A stretch of 64,000 nucleotides of DNA from Methanogenium marinum (lineage in GTDB: Archaea; Halobacteriota; Methanomicrobia; Methanomicrobiales; Methanomicrobiaceae). Positions 46,990 through 55,165 of the stretch are shown here, piece after piece. A program made the translations under genes and the position numbers. The notes under the pieces are model-generated. The model had not been told where the DNA came from. It ran no database searches and saw nothing but the letters and a program-made list of their open reading frames with translations. The stretch covers positions 1-64,000 of the forward strand of contig NZ_JAKELO010000002.1 of assembly GCF_028912405.1 (NCBI RefSeq). Direction: 5' to 3'. Within the stretch, counting starts at the first letter, position 1; every line of letters begins with the position of its first letter.

Positions 46990-47781
46990 ATGACCACTCC
47001 TGTCATACACCTATCAGGAATTTTCTTTGCGTTTCTCCTGCTTGCAATTCCTGTATTTATTATGCATAAAACCCATCTTCCCATGGTGCGGGAGACGGTC
47101 TGGTCATTCCTTCGTATGTCCGTCCAGCTTGCACTTGCGGGACTATTCCTGACGGTGCTTTTTGAGTATAACAACCCCTTCTTAAATGTCCTCTGGCTGT
47201 GTGTCATGATCACCGTTGCAGCGTATGAGTCGGTGCGCAAACAGGAGTTAAATATCAAAAAACTCTATCTGCCGACCTTTGCTGCCTTCGTCATCGCCGT
47301 CACCCTCTCTCTCATCTATTTTGAGATACTTGTCCTCCAGGACGGAGGCCTATCTGAAGCAAGATATCTGATACCCATCGCCGGTATGCTCTTAGGCAAC
47401 TCTCTCGGAGGGACAATCATCGCAGTATCCCTCTTCTATAATGACATTCGCAGAAATGAAAACCGCTACATCTCAGCGCTTTCATTTGGTGCCCAGCGAA
47501 CAGAAGCACTCCTCCCGCATTTCAGGACCGCACTGAAGTCTGCCCTCAAACCATCTCTCGGGAATGTCGCCGTCATGGGAATTGTATTTCTCCCTGGCAT
47601 GATGACCGGACAGCTCTTAGCAGGGCTCTCCCCGATGACTGCCATATCATACCAGATTGTGCTGATGGTCACGATTTATTCGACCACAACCGTCTGCGTC
47701 ACGCTTGCGATTATTCTCACGTCCTACATCAGTTTTGATGGATTTGGGATGCTGAAAAAAGATATCTTTCTGAAGAAATGA
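46990..47781 (+). CDS. FetB-like (UPF0014) ABC permease
   Basis: The 263-aa protein has about seven membrane segments and the family motifs YLIPIAGMLLGNSLGGTII, FGAQRTEALLPHFRTALKSA and FLPGMMTGQLLAGLSP. It is the membrane part of a FetAB-like metal transporter with the preceding ATPase gene. A T/A-rich spacer and the convergent Fic gene follow. Confidence 0.92.
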   Translation: MTTPVIHLSGIFFAFLLLAIPVFIMHKTHLPMVRETVWSFLRMSVQLALAGLFLTVLFEYNNPFLNVLWLCVMITVAAYESVRKQELNIKKLYLPTFAAFVIAVTLSLIYFEILVLQDGGLSEARYLIPIAGMLLGNSLGGTIIAVSLFYNDIRRNENRYISALSFGAQRTEALLPHFRTALKSALKPSLGNVAVMGIVFLPGMMTGQLLAGLSPMTAISYQIVLMVTIYSTTTVCVTLAIILTSYISFDGFGMLKKDIFLKK

Positions 47782-47832
47782 GGGAATAATTTCTATAAAC
47801 TACCCTCAGCCAACAGTATTTATCAAAACCCT

Positions 47833-49173
47833 CTACGATTTCATCTTCTGACTATTTTTTTCATTATTTTTCCACAGGGCACATCCTTCATTGAATATGA
47901 ACATAAATTCCCTGCCTCGTTTCTCTTTTGTTATATAACCAAGATCTGCGAGATGCAAAAGGTCATTTCTGGCTGTCTGGTAGACTACGCCGTATGTCTC
48001 AACGATCTCTCTGATAGTAAAGAATTCTTCACTCCTCTCCATCATCTCCCTGAGGATTTCCGCCTGTCTCTGGTTGATATCTCTGATCGCTTTTATTATT
48101 GCTGTTGTCGTTTTCTGATCGCTCTGTTTATCTGTTATGTACAAGAGTAAATCTTCACGGGCGTTCCCGATGCACCTGATATTGTAGAGGATGAAGTAGG
48201 TAAGATCCATCTCATCATATTCGGTATGGAGATAGGCCAGGGCGTAATTTTTCTTAGATTTGAGAATTGTTCTTGATATAGGCATATATTCAAAGAGCCA
48301 GTATCCACGTGAGAGCACGAACCAGTAAAATATGCTTCTTGCTGTCCTGCCGTTGCCGTCTTCAAACGGGTGAATATAGCCAATGAGGAAGTGAAGAATG
48401 ATCCCTTTGATTATGGGGTGAATGAATGTGCGGGAATCCTCTTCATCGGCGTTTGCAAACCGGCACAGTTCTTCTATCATGAGAGGAATTTCTGTGTGTT
48501 TGGGAGGGGTGTGGTGAACTGTTCCTGTTACCGGATCGGCGACGACAATCTCATCGTTTCTTCTGAATCGGCCGACTGAGGCATCTTCAAGGGTCTTCTC
48601 CGTAACTGTCCGGTGTATGGTAAGAATAAACTCCGGGGTAAGAGGCGAATCTTTCTGCTCTCTGATATACTGCATAGCCCGGTAATTGTTGACCACCATC
48701 TGCTCTGATTTATTCTCTGGTTTTGTGCCTTTTCTGAGCATTTCTTTCGCAGCTTTGTGGGTTGTCACCGCACCTTCAAGCATGGAGGAGGCAATGGCTT
48801 CTTCTCTCAGGGAATTGATGATGTACGACTCTTCCAGTCTGATTGTTTTATCCTGTATCCGTATGTTTCCTGAGAGGTACTGGTCAAAGATGTGCAGGCT
48901 TCGTGAGATCTCCGGGGTGGTTGAGTATCTGAGGATAAGGGAAGAGAAGGATATATTTTCATAGTGCATCTCCCTGAGTATCTTCATCAAAGCCCATGCC
49001 GCCTTTCTCTTCTCGGGATCGGTGATCCGATATTTTAGGTCGTCCCAGGCGAGGTAGCGGTTGTTATATTCCGTCACCTCTTTTATGAAATCCGGATCCT
49101 GTGGTATCTGGGTTATATTCCGGATACGTTTATTGTCCCATTCCGCAGGCGGTTTTTCAGGAAGTTTTTTCAT
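47833..49173 (-). CDS. Fic family protein with C-terminal DNA-binding domain
   Basis: Fic enzymes usually AMPylate target proteins. The 446-aa protein has an N-terminal region with the inhibitory motif SSMLEG (about 125-130, S-x-x-x-E-G), which marks a class II self-inhibited Fic. The Fic core follows with HPFEDGNGRTAR (about 267-278), where His is catalytic. A C-terminal winged helix (about 385-440, REIVETYGVVYQTARNDLLHLADLGYI) suggests DNA binding. I set the start at ATG 49173 (ggtgag before it). The promoter is an array of 59-bp repeats. Confidence 0.93.
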   Translation of the reverse strand: MKKLPEKPPAEWDNKRIRNITQIPQDPDFIKEVTEYNNRYLAWDDLKYRITDPEKRKAAWALMKILREMHYENISFSSLILRYSTTPEISRSLHIFDQYLSGNIRIQDKTIRLEESYIINSLREEAIASSMLEGAVTTHKAAKEMLRKGTKPENKSEQMVVNNYRAMQYIREQKDSPLTPEFILTIHRTVTEKTLEDASVGRFRRNDEIVVADPVTGTVHHTPPKHTEIPLMIEELCRFANADEEDSRTFIHPIIKGIILHFLIGYIHPFEDGNGRTARSIFYWFVLSRGYWLFEYMPISRTILKSKKNYALAYLHTEYDEMDLTYFILYNIRCIGNAREDLLLYITDKQSDQKTTTAIIKAIRDINQRQAEILREMMERSEEFFTIREIVETYGVVYQTARNDLLHLADLGYITKEKRGREFMFIFNEGCALWKNNEKNSQKMKS

Positions 49174-49186
49174 GACAGTCTCACCC

Positions 49187-49385
49187 AAATACTAATTTAG
49201 TATATTTTAGTATTTAATTAGTATTTCGGGTGAGAAGGGTATCTCAAATACTAATTTAGTGTATTTTAGTATTTTGTTAGTATTTCGGATGAGAAGGGTA
49301 TCTCAGATACTAATTTAGTGTATTTTAGTATTTTGTTAGTATTTTGGATGAGAAGGGCATATCAGATACTCATTTTGTGTATATT
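49187..49385. repeat. 59-bp tandem repeats (3 complete, 1 partial) upstream of fic
   Basis: Units start at 49187, 49246, 49305 and 49364; the last is partial. Each holds several tagtatt/aatacta elements that form short inverted pairs, plus a ggatgagaaggg segment. Units are nearly identical with a few changes. They cover the promoter of the Fic gene and look like iterons bound by a regulator. There are no unique spacers, so this is not CRISPR. Confidence 0.85.
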
Positions 49386-49454
49386 ATTACGTTGTTTTTG
49401 AGGTGTCACTGGCACTCAAAGAACAGACAAAAAAGGAAGATGAAAATAATCTCC

Positions 49455-49726
49455 TTATCTTTTATATGCGGTTTTACGATCCGCTATCTTCAGCAATTTA
49501 ATATCAGCACCATCTACATGGTAAAATATCCGGTAACTCCCTACTCTGAGCCGGTATTTTTTTGGAATCATATTCTGCAGGTGTTTTACATCTGCGTTGG
49601 GCCGGGGAGTGAGCGGGTCCGTTTTCAACTCTTTAAGGGCATCTTTGACTTTCTGTTTCGTTGCATTGTCAAGGTCAGAACGTTGTTTCCTGAATCGTTT
49701 GGTAGCCAGAAAAGAGTATATTCCAT
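49455..49726 (-). pseudogene. RelE/ParE-like toxin with frameshift
   Basis: From ATG 49726 the frame gives MEYTLF and then runs to an early stop. One base lower the frame gives LATKRFRKQRSDLDNATKQK, then KDALKELKTDPL, YRLRVGSYRIFYHVD and IADRKTAYKR, a clear RelE-type toxin. Joining the two needs one extra base in the T run near 49709-49713. The gene is thus broken, or there is a sequencing or slippage-site explanation. It directly follows the antitoxin gene. Confidence 0.7.
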
Positions 49727-49727
49727 T

Positions 49728-49919
49728 TCAAATATCTTCCAGGTCTAAGGGTGTGAATTCTTCATTCTCCAAAATATCATTCAGTTCAGTATCAAGCCTT
49801 TTCGTGCAATAATAATGTAACAACCGGTCTACGATATCACTGTAAGACTCACCTTTACGGCCAATTTTTTTGAGTTCCTGTTTGGTCTCATTATTCACGG
49901 TGATGGTTGGCATAACCAA
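49728..49919 (-). CDS. Antitoxin-like protein (ribbon-helix-helix/VapB type)
   Basis: The 63-aa protein starts with a beta strand (MPTITVNNETKQELKKIG) and has the helix GESYSDIVDRLLHYY, a common archaeal antitoxin pattern that pairs with RelE toxins. The end is acidic. It stands just before the frameshifted toxin gene, in the expected antitoxin-first order. Confidence 0.75.
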   Translation of the reverse strand: MVMPTITVNNETKQELKKIGRKGESYSDIVDRLLHYYCTKRLDTELNDILENEEFTPLDLEDI

Positions 49920-50166
49920 TATTGTGACACCCGTAATTATAGTATTTCTGAACGTGCAAATCGAGCCTGTCCAGTCAACAGTCTCAAAAATAATAGACCA
50001 AATCCTTTTTTTCAGCTACGGGAGGGAACAGACATTACATCCAGTGGCACTCTCGCATTCATGGTATCATTATTTCAAATCCTAATGCGGATTCCAATTT
50101 TTGAGGTGCAGATGTTCCGACATGGTTCGTCATGATTATTCAGTCTGACGGCACACCATTCATACA

Positions 50167-51666
50167 ATGATTACTGGTGAACTGAGGAATAAGGTCGATA
50201 GTCTGTGGGAGATGTTCTGGACGGGAGGTCTGACCAACCCTCTGGACGTTATTGAGCAGATTACCTATCTGATGTTTATCCGTGATATTGATGAGGCGGA
50301 CAGGGTTCGGGGGAAGGAATGCCTGATGCTTGATGCGCCGTTTGAGAGTTTATTTCCGGAAGATAAGGAGATTCTGCGATGGTCGGTGTTTCGGGATCTG
50401 TCTGCACCGAAGATGTATGATGTGATGCAGGCCGAGGTATTTCCGTTTATTAAAAATCTGCATTCGGATACGAAGAGTGCCTATGCAAAATACATGGGAG
50501 ATGCGATCTTTAAGATTCCGACACCCCTGCTTCTGGAAAAGATTGTAACAGCACTTGACGAGATGGATCTCTCCGATCGTGATGTCAGAGGCGATCTGTA
50601 TGAGTATCTGCTCTCAAAGATTGCAACAGCAGGGACGAACGGTCAGTTCAGGACACCGCGTCACATCATCAGGATGATGGTTGAACTGCTTGCTCCTGGG
50701 CCTGAGGATATCATCTGTGATCCGGCGTGCGGTACATCCGGTTTTCTTGTCTGCGCCGGGGAATATATTCTGGAAAACCACCGCGATGATATATGGTACA
50801 ATCCAAAGGTGAAGGAACACTATCATAATAAGATGTTTTTCGGCTACGATATGGACAGGACGATGCTTCGTATCGGTGCAATGAACCTGATGTCGCACGG
50901 GATCACGAATCCGAATATTGCATACCGCGATAGTTTATCAGAGCAGAATCCTGATGCTGACACGTACTCCGTCATTCTCACCAATCCACCGTTTAAGGGA
51001 TCGTTGGACTACGATATTGTCTCAGCAGATCTTCTGAAAGTGGCAAAAACGAAGAAGACGGAGCTTCTGTTTCTTTCCCTCTTTGTCAGAATGTTAAAAG
51101 TCGGAGGACGCTGTGCTGTTATCGTTCCCGACGGTGTTCTGTTCGGCTCATCCAAGGCACACAAGGCAGTCCGAAAGATGCTGATTGAAGAGCAGAGGCT
51201 TGAGGCGGTAATCTCGATGCCGTCCGGTGTGTTCAAGCCGTATGCCGGAGTATCAACGGCCGTTTTAATCTTTACCAAGACGAATGCAGGCGGAACAGAC
51301 AAGGTCTGGTTCTATGATATGCAGGCCGACGGATATACGCTCGACGACAAGCGTGCACCCACATCCAAAAATGATATTCCTGATATTATAACGCGTTTCC
51401 ATTCACTGGAACGTGAAAGTGAAATCGAAAACGAAGGCAAAAACGAAAGCGAAGGTGAGGATACCCGTGAGAGAACAGAGAAGAGTTTCTGTGTGCCAAA
51501 GGATGAGATCATAGAGAACGGCTATGATCTCTCGATAAATAAGTACAAGAAGATAATCTACGAGGTGATCGAGTACCCGGCACCCCGCGAGATTCTTGCA
51601 GAGATACGGGCACTGGAAACGGAGATCACCAAAGGGATTGATGAGCTTGAGGGGATGCTTGAGTGA
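50167..51666 (+). CDS. hsdM: Type I restriction-modification DNA methyltransferase HsdM
   Basis: HsdM methylates adenine at the site chosen by HsdS. The 499-aa protein has the SAM motif DPACGTSGF (about 188-196), catalytic NPPF (about 272-275) and the N-terminal helical domain (MITGELRNKVDSLWEMF). Near 418-440 a Glu/Lys/Asn-rich low-complexity insert built from short gaaa/c-type repeats separates the core from the C-terminal helix. The stop overlaps hsdS (GTGA). The 247 bp before it show no further gene. Confidence 0.94.
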   Translation: MITGELRNKVDSLWEMFWTGGLTNPLDVIEQITYLMFIRDIDEADRVRGKECLMLDAPFESLFPEDKEILRWSVFRDLSAPKMYDVMQAEVFPFIKNLHSDTKSAYAKYMGDAIFKIPTPLLLEKIVTALDEMDLSDRDVRGDLYEYLLSKIATAGTNGQFRTPRHIIRMMVELLAPGPEDIICDPACGTSGFLVCAGEYILENHRDDIWYNPKVKEHYHNKMFFGYDMDRTMLRIGAMNLMSHGITNPNIAYRDSLSEQNPDADTYSVILTNPPFKGSLDYDIVSADLLKVAKTKKTELLFLSLFVRMLKVGGRCAVIVPDGVLFGSSKAHKAVRKMLIEEQRLEAVISMPSGVFKPYAGVSTAVLIFTKTNAGGTDKVWFYDMQADGYTLDDKRAPTSKNDIPDIITRFHSLERESEIENEGKNESEGEDTRERTEKSFCVPKDEIIENGYDLSINKYKKIIYEVIEYPAPREILAEIRALETEITKGIDELEGMLE

Positions 51667-52853
51667 GTAATGAAACAGGTTGCAAAGTAGTATCTATGAA
51701 GGATATTGCCATTGGTAACTTGGAATATGGTTCAGGAGCATCTGCGATAGAATATGACAATAAAACTCGTTATGTCCGCATAACTGATATTGCTGAATCA
51801 GGGAAACTCAATGATAAAGCAGTTTCTCCGAGTATTATTGAGAATAAATATGAATTAAAAGAAGGTGACCTTTTATTTGCGAGAAGTGGCGCAACAGTTG
51901 GTAAAACATATTTATACAACCAAACAGATGGCTGTTGCATATATGCTGGTTACTTAATCCGATTAGTCCCAAACCAAAAAGTAATTTTTCCAAAATATCT
52001 CTATTATTTTACAAAATCATCGGACTATAAATTATTTGTTGAGAATAATATGAGAGTGGTTGCACAACCAAATATTAATGCAAAACAATACGGCAATCTC
52101 ACAATTCCCCTCCCCCCACTTGAAGAACAGCGCCGGATTGCAGATGCACTTGACTTGGCCTCGTCACTGATTGAGAAGAGGAAAAAACAGATTGAACTTC
52201 TGGATACCCTTGCAAAGAGCCTTTTTATTGAGATGTTTGGCGATCCGGTGACGAATCCGATGGGGTGGGATATTTGTACGATAAACACTGTCATTGATTC
52301 CTTAATTGCAGGTTGGAGTATAAATGGTGAACAAAGAAAACTCAAAGAAGGAGAAAAAGCCGTTTTAAAAGTGAGCGCTGTTACACAAGGCTATTTCAAT
52401 GAAAATGAGTATAAGGTGATCGATCAAAAACAAAAAATAAAAAAATATATCTATCCTCAAAAAGGTGATTTACTATTTAGTCGTGCTAATACACGTGAAA
52501 TGGTTGGTGCAACCTGTCTGATATTTAAGGACTATCCAGACTTGATTTTACCAGATAAATTATGGAAAATTCGGTTTGTTTCATCAGCAAATATGGTCTA
52601 TATGAAATATGTTCTAAGCCACCAATCCATAAGAAATCAACTTTCAAATCAATCAACTGGATCAAGTGGATCAATGTATAACGTATCAATGAAAAAATTG
52701 AAAGAGATAATTATTCCTCTGCCTCCTATATCGCTCCAAACTAAATTTGCTGAATTTGTGAAATCATTAGAAAACCAAAAATTCCTCCTCCAAAATGGTC
52801 TGGAAAAGCTGGAGATGAATTACAACGCCCTAATGCAGAAATATTTTTTGTAA
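51663..52853 (+). CDS. hsdS: Type I restriction-modification specificity subunit HsdS
   Basis: HsdS recognises the split DNA target. The 396-aa protein has two target-recognition domains (about 1-145 and 200-345), each followed by a conserved helix: LPPLEEQRRIADALD (about 150) and LPPISLQTKFAEFVKSL (about 360). The start is a GTG overlapping hsdM. Both recognition domains are clearly more AT-rich than the conserved helices and than hsdM, which fits exchange by recombination. Confidence 0.93.
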   Translation: MSNETGCKVVSMKDIAIGNLEYGSGASAIEYDNKTRYVRITDIAESGKLNDKAVSPSIIENKYELKEGDLLFARSGATVGKTYLYNQTDGCCIYAGYLIRLVPNQKVIFPKYLYYFTKSSDYKLFVENNMRVVAQPNINAKQYGNLTIPLPPLEEQRRIADALDLASSLIEKRKKQIELLDTLAKSLFIEMFGDPVTNPMGWDICTINTVIDSLIAGWSINGEQRKLKEGEKAVLKVSAVTQGYFNENEYKVIDQKQKIKKYIYPQKGDLLFSRANTREMVGATCLIFKDYPDLILPDKLWKIRFVSSANMVYMKYVLSHQSIRNQLSNQSTGSSGSMYNVSMKKLKEIIIPLPPISLQTKFAEFVKSLENQKFLLQNGLEKLEMNYNALMQKYFL

Positions 52854-52868
52854 ACAATAATCTCAAAA

Positions 52869-54869
52869 CTATTGTTCAATTCCCAATTTTATAAAGAACA
52901 TTTTATTGCGCTTTCTTGCATCTGCAATCAGTTTATCGTAAGATAATATTTCCACATGGGCATTGTAATTTTTGTTATAGGTATAATATCCAAGTTCTCC
53001 TGAAAGCTGAGTGAAACTACTTTCTGTTACATCTTCAATAATTTTTTTCGTGATATCACAGATTACATAACAATAATACTGAGTTTTCTCATCTGTACTA
53101 ATAGGTCTTGAATTAGGTTTATTTGGGAAAGTCTTGTCATTAATACGTCTAATATATCTATATATTTGCTTAGTCGGGGACTCATCTAAATTTTTACGTT
53201 GAGGTCGTTTGAACTCTAAAATAGTCACAGTTCTTGCAATTCTGTTATCATCCAGATTTGAACAAACAAGAACATCAGGACGTTCATTTGAGGATTTTGT
53301 ATCTATTGTATCAACAATCATATCTGAAGAGGCATAAGCATGAAATGCCAAACGATCATCAATGACCCAGAGATTTTGTGTGTCCTCGGGAATATCATCA
53401 GAGGTAGCATTTCTTGGAAATATTGCATCATGCAGAATATCTTCACGACAGAATTTTCCATTCTCATCGGAATACAATGATTTTTCGATGTAATCCAAAA
53501 GCATTTTCCGGTGAATAATATAACCTGCAAGATCGTCTTTATTGACAGATTCAAGAAGTTCAGGAATATCATCATCTAAATTTTTTAGCCCTTCGGCTCT
53601 TTTTCCTAATATTCTTTGATTATCATCATGTAATTTTTGTTCAATTGAAGCCTTGTAGCTATATAGAACCTGATTCAGTTTCTCTTTGTTTATATCAATA
53701 GAAATATCTTCAATAATATTATCAGAACAGTATTTGACCACAGTTCGAAGAGTTGGATTTTCTTCTGCAACATATTTTTCAATCAAATCCTTTTTTCTGA
53801 TAATAACTTCATCAACAATATCCTTCAAATGTGCTTTGACAGCATCCGTTATTGTATTTTTGAGCTCTTCCAGTGATGGTTCGTCTAATGGAGTATCAAG
53901 CCTTCTTTGGTCGGGAATATCAAAGTTTATTCTCGTCAGACTAACGTGATCATTCAAATATTGACCACTAACATATGCCGCATATATGTATTTTTTATTA
54001 TCAGAATCAGACAAGTCCGTTCCAAGTAATTTATTCAAATTTTCTTCGAGAACATCCCTGTTATCGGCACAATATACAATTTTGTGCATTTGACGAGTAG
54101 AATCATAAAGTCGGACATGGGTTAATTTAAAAGAGTGTTCCTTCCAGTTTAGATCCTCATACTCAATATGATCTTTAATTATTTGATATTCTGAATTGAG
54201 ATCATATTTTTCACGTCCTTCAACACCTTTCATATCCTGAACTATTATTTTAGGAGCAGAATTGTTGATATAATAAGACAAACAGTATTCCAATATCCTC
54301 CGGGCAATTGTCTTAGTTTTTTTGTAGGCACTGTCTTTTAGGCGATATTCCTCATTGAAATTATTTAATGTAATAATTGTGCGTAATTCACCATTTTCAG
54401 ATATGAGTTCCTCTTCATTGTCAATTCCAGTAATATTAAAGTTAAATTGTCTACTATAAACAGTATCTTTTTGAACATATGTACTGTCAATATTAATATG
54501 ATCAAAAGTCTTCAGCCATAGGAAACGCCCGACACCTTTACATCCTTTATCATATTTGTATGAGGTATATGCGGTTGTAAATGACTCAAAATTCTTATAA
54601 TTAAAACCAACTCCATTGTCTTCTATCTCAAATCCAACAATAGGAAATTCAGAACGATCTGCCTCTAAGCGCTTTTGTTCAATATCTCTAAGGATGGTTA
54701 TTGTTATCTCCCCTTCAGTAAGATTCCCAGATTCCTCAATTGACTGAATAGAATTTACAACAGCTTCAAACAAGGGAAGAAGAGCTTCTCCTTCAGATAA
54801 TTTAAGATTCCTAACAATTCCTTTGATATCAACCCCAAATCCATTCGTATTTTTATCCTCCACAGACAA
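52869..54869 (-). CDS. GHKL ATPase fused to a PD-(D/E)XK nuclease-like domain, within the type I RM locus
   Basis: The N-terminal GHKL (Hsp90/MutL/MORC-type) ATPase has the N box with E35 and N39 (LFEAVVNSI), G1 DNGVG at 84-88 and G2 with GCKGVGR at 109-115. A long middle part (about 200-500) has the LTRINFDIPDQRRLD segment and coiled helices. Near the end RPDVLV (D532) and ILEFKRP (E552, K554) match the D-x(n)-E-x-K core of the PD-(D/E)XK nucleases. The gene is markedly AT-rich, lies opposite to hsdS and hsdR, and is probably a defence gene. The family name is not certain; it resembles MORC-like ATPases found near restriction genes. Confidence 0.8.
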   Translation of the reverse strand: MSVEDKNTNGFGVDIKGIVRNLKLSEGEALLPLFEAVVNSIQSIEESGNLTEGEITITILRDIEQKRLEADRSEFPIVGFEIEDNGVGFNYKNFESFTTAYTSYKYDKGCKGVGRFLWLKTFDHINIDSTYVQKDTVYSRQFNFNITGIDNEEELISENGELRTIITLNNFNEEYRLKDSAYKKTKTIARRILEYCLSYYINNSAPKIIVQDMKGVEGREKYDLNSEYQIIKDHIEYEDLNWKEHSFKLTHVRLYDSTRQMHKIVYCADNRDVLEENLNKLLGTDLSDSDNKKYIYAAYVSGQYLNDHVSLTRINFDIPDQRRLDTPLDEPSLEELKNTITDAVKAHLKDIVDEVIIRKKDLIEKYVAEENPTLRTVVKYCSDNIIEDISIDINKEKLNQVLYSYKASIEQKLHDDNQRILGKRAEGLKNLDDDIPELLESVNKDDLAGYIIHRKMLLDYIEKSLYSDENGKFCREDILHDAIFPRNATSDDIPEDTQNLWVIDDRLAFHAYASSDMIVDTIDTKSSNERPDVLVCSNLDDNRIARTVTILEFKRPQRKNLDESPTKQIYRYIRRINDKTFPNKPNSRPISTDEKTQYYCYVICDITKKIIEDVTESSFTQLSGELGYYTYNKNYNAHVEILSYDKLIADARKRNKMFFIKLGIEQ

Positions 54870-55165
54870 CCAACCCCATTTTTAAAACAATATATATATT
54901 TACATAAATCATGTGACTAGATAATAATCCCTATTCGTTCAAAGATAAAGAAAAATTAACCCAGATAAAAATACCATGCTATCGCAAAATGCGATACCAC
55001 ATCCAAAAGAATGAGTTCCACCAGATTCGTTAACCTGTTAACAAGTCTCACTAAACCCGTCGAATTCGACGGGTTTAATGCATCTCTTTAACACTGGCCC
55101 AATAACCCATCTTTTAAATCATTTAAATTCAGAATATACTTTATACTTATATACCCCCCACAAAA
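54870..55165. promoter_or_regulatory. Divergent control region between GHKL-nuclease and hsdR genes
   Basis: This 296-bp region holds AT-rich TATA-like sequence for both directions (tatatatatt near 54890 and tatacttatat near 55143-55153), a perfect 26-nt palindrome at 55052-55077, and a doubled gttaac element near 55029-55041. No gene is seen in it. Confidence 0.6.
55052..55077. promoter_or_regulatory. Perfect 26-nt palindrome
   Basis: The half-site taaacccgtcgaa is followed directly by its exact reverse complement, with an EcoRI-type centre gaattc. It lies between the divergent GHKL-nuclease and hsdR genes, about 90 bases before hsdR. It may be an operator or an RNA hairpin in the hsdR leader. 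Confidence 0.65.

Noticed and set aside
49187-49385. Possible CRISPR array
   Set aside because: The 59-bp units follow each other with no unique spacers and contain many internal short repeats; no cas genes are present.
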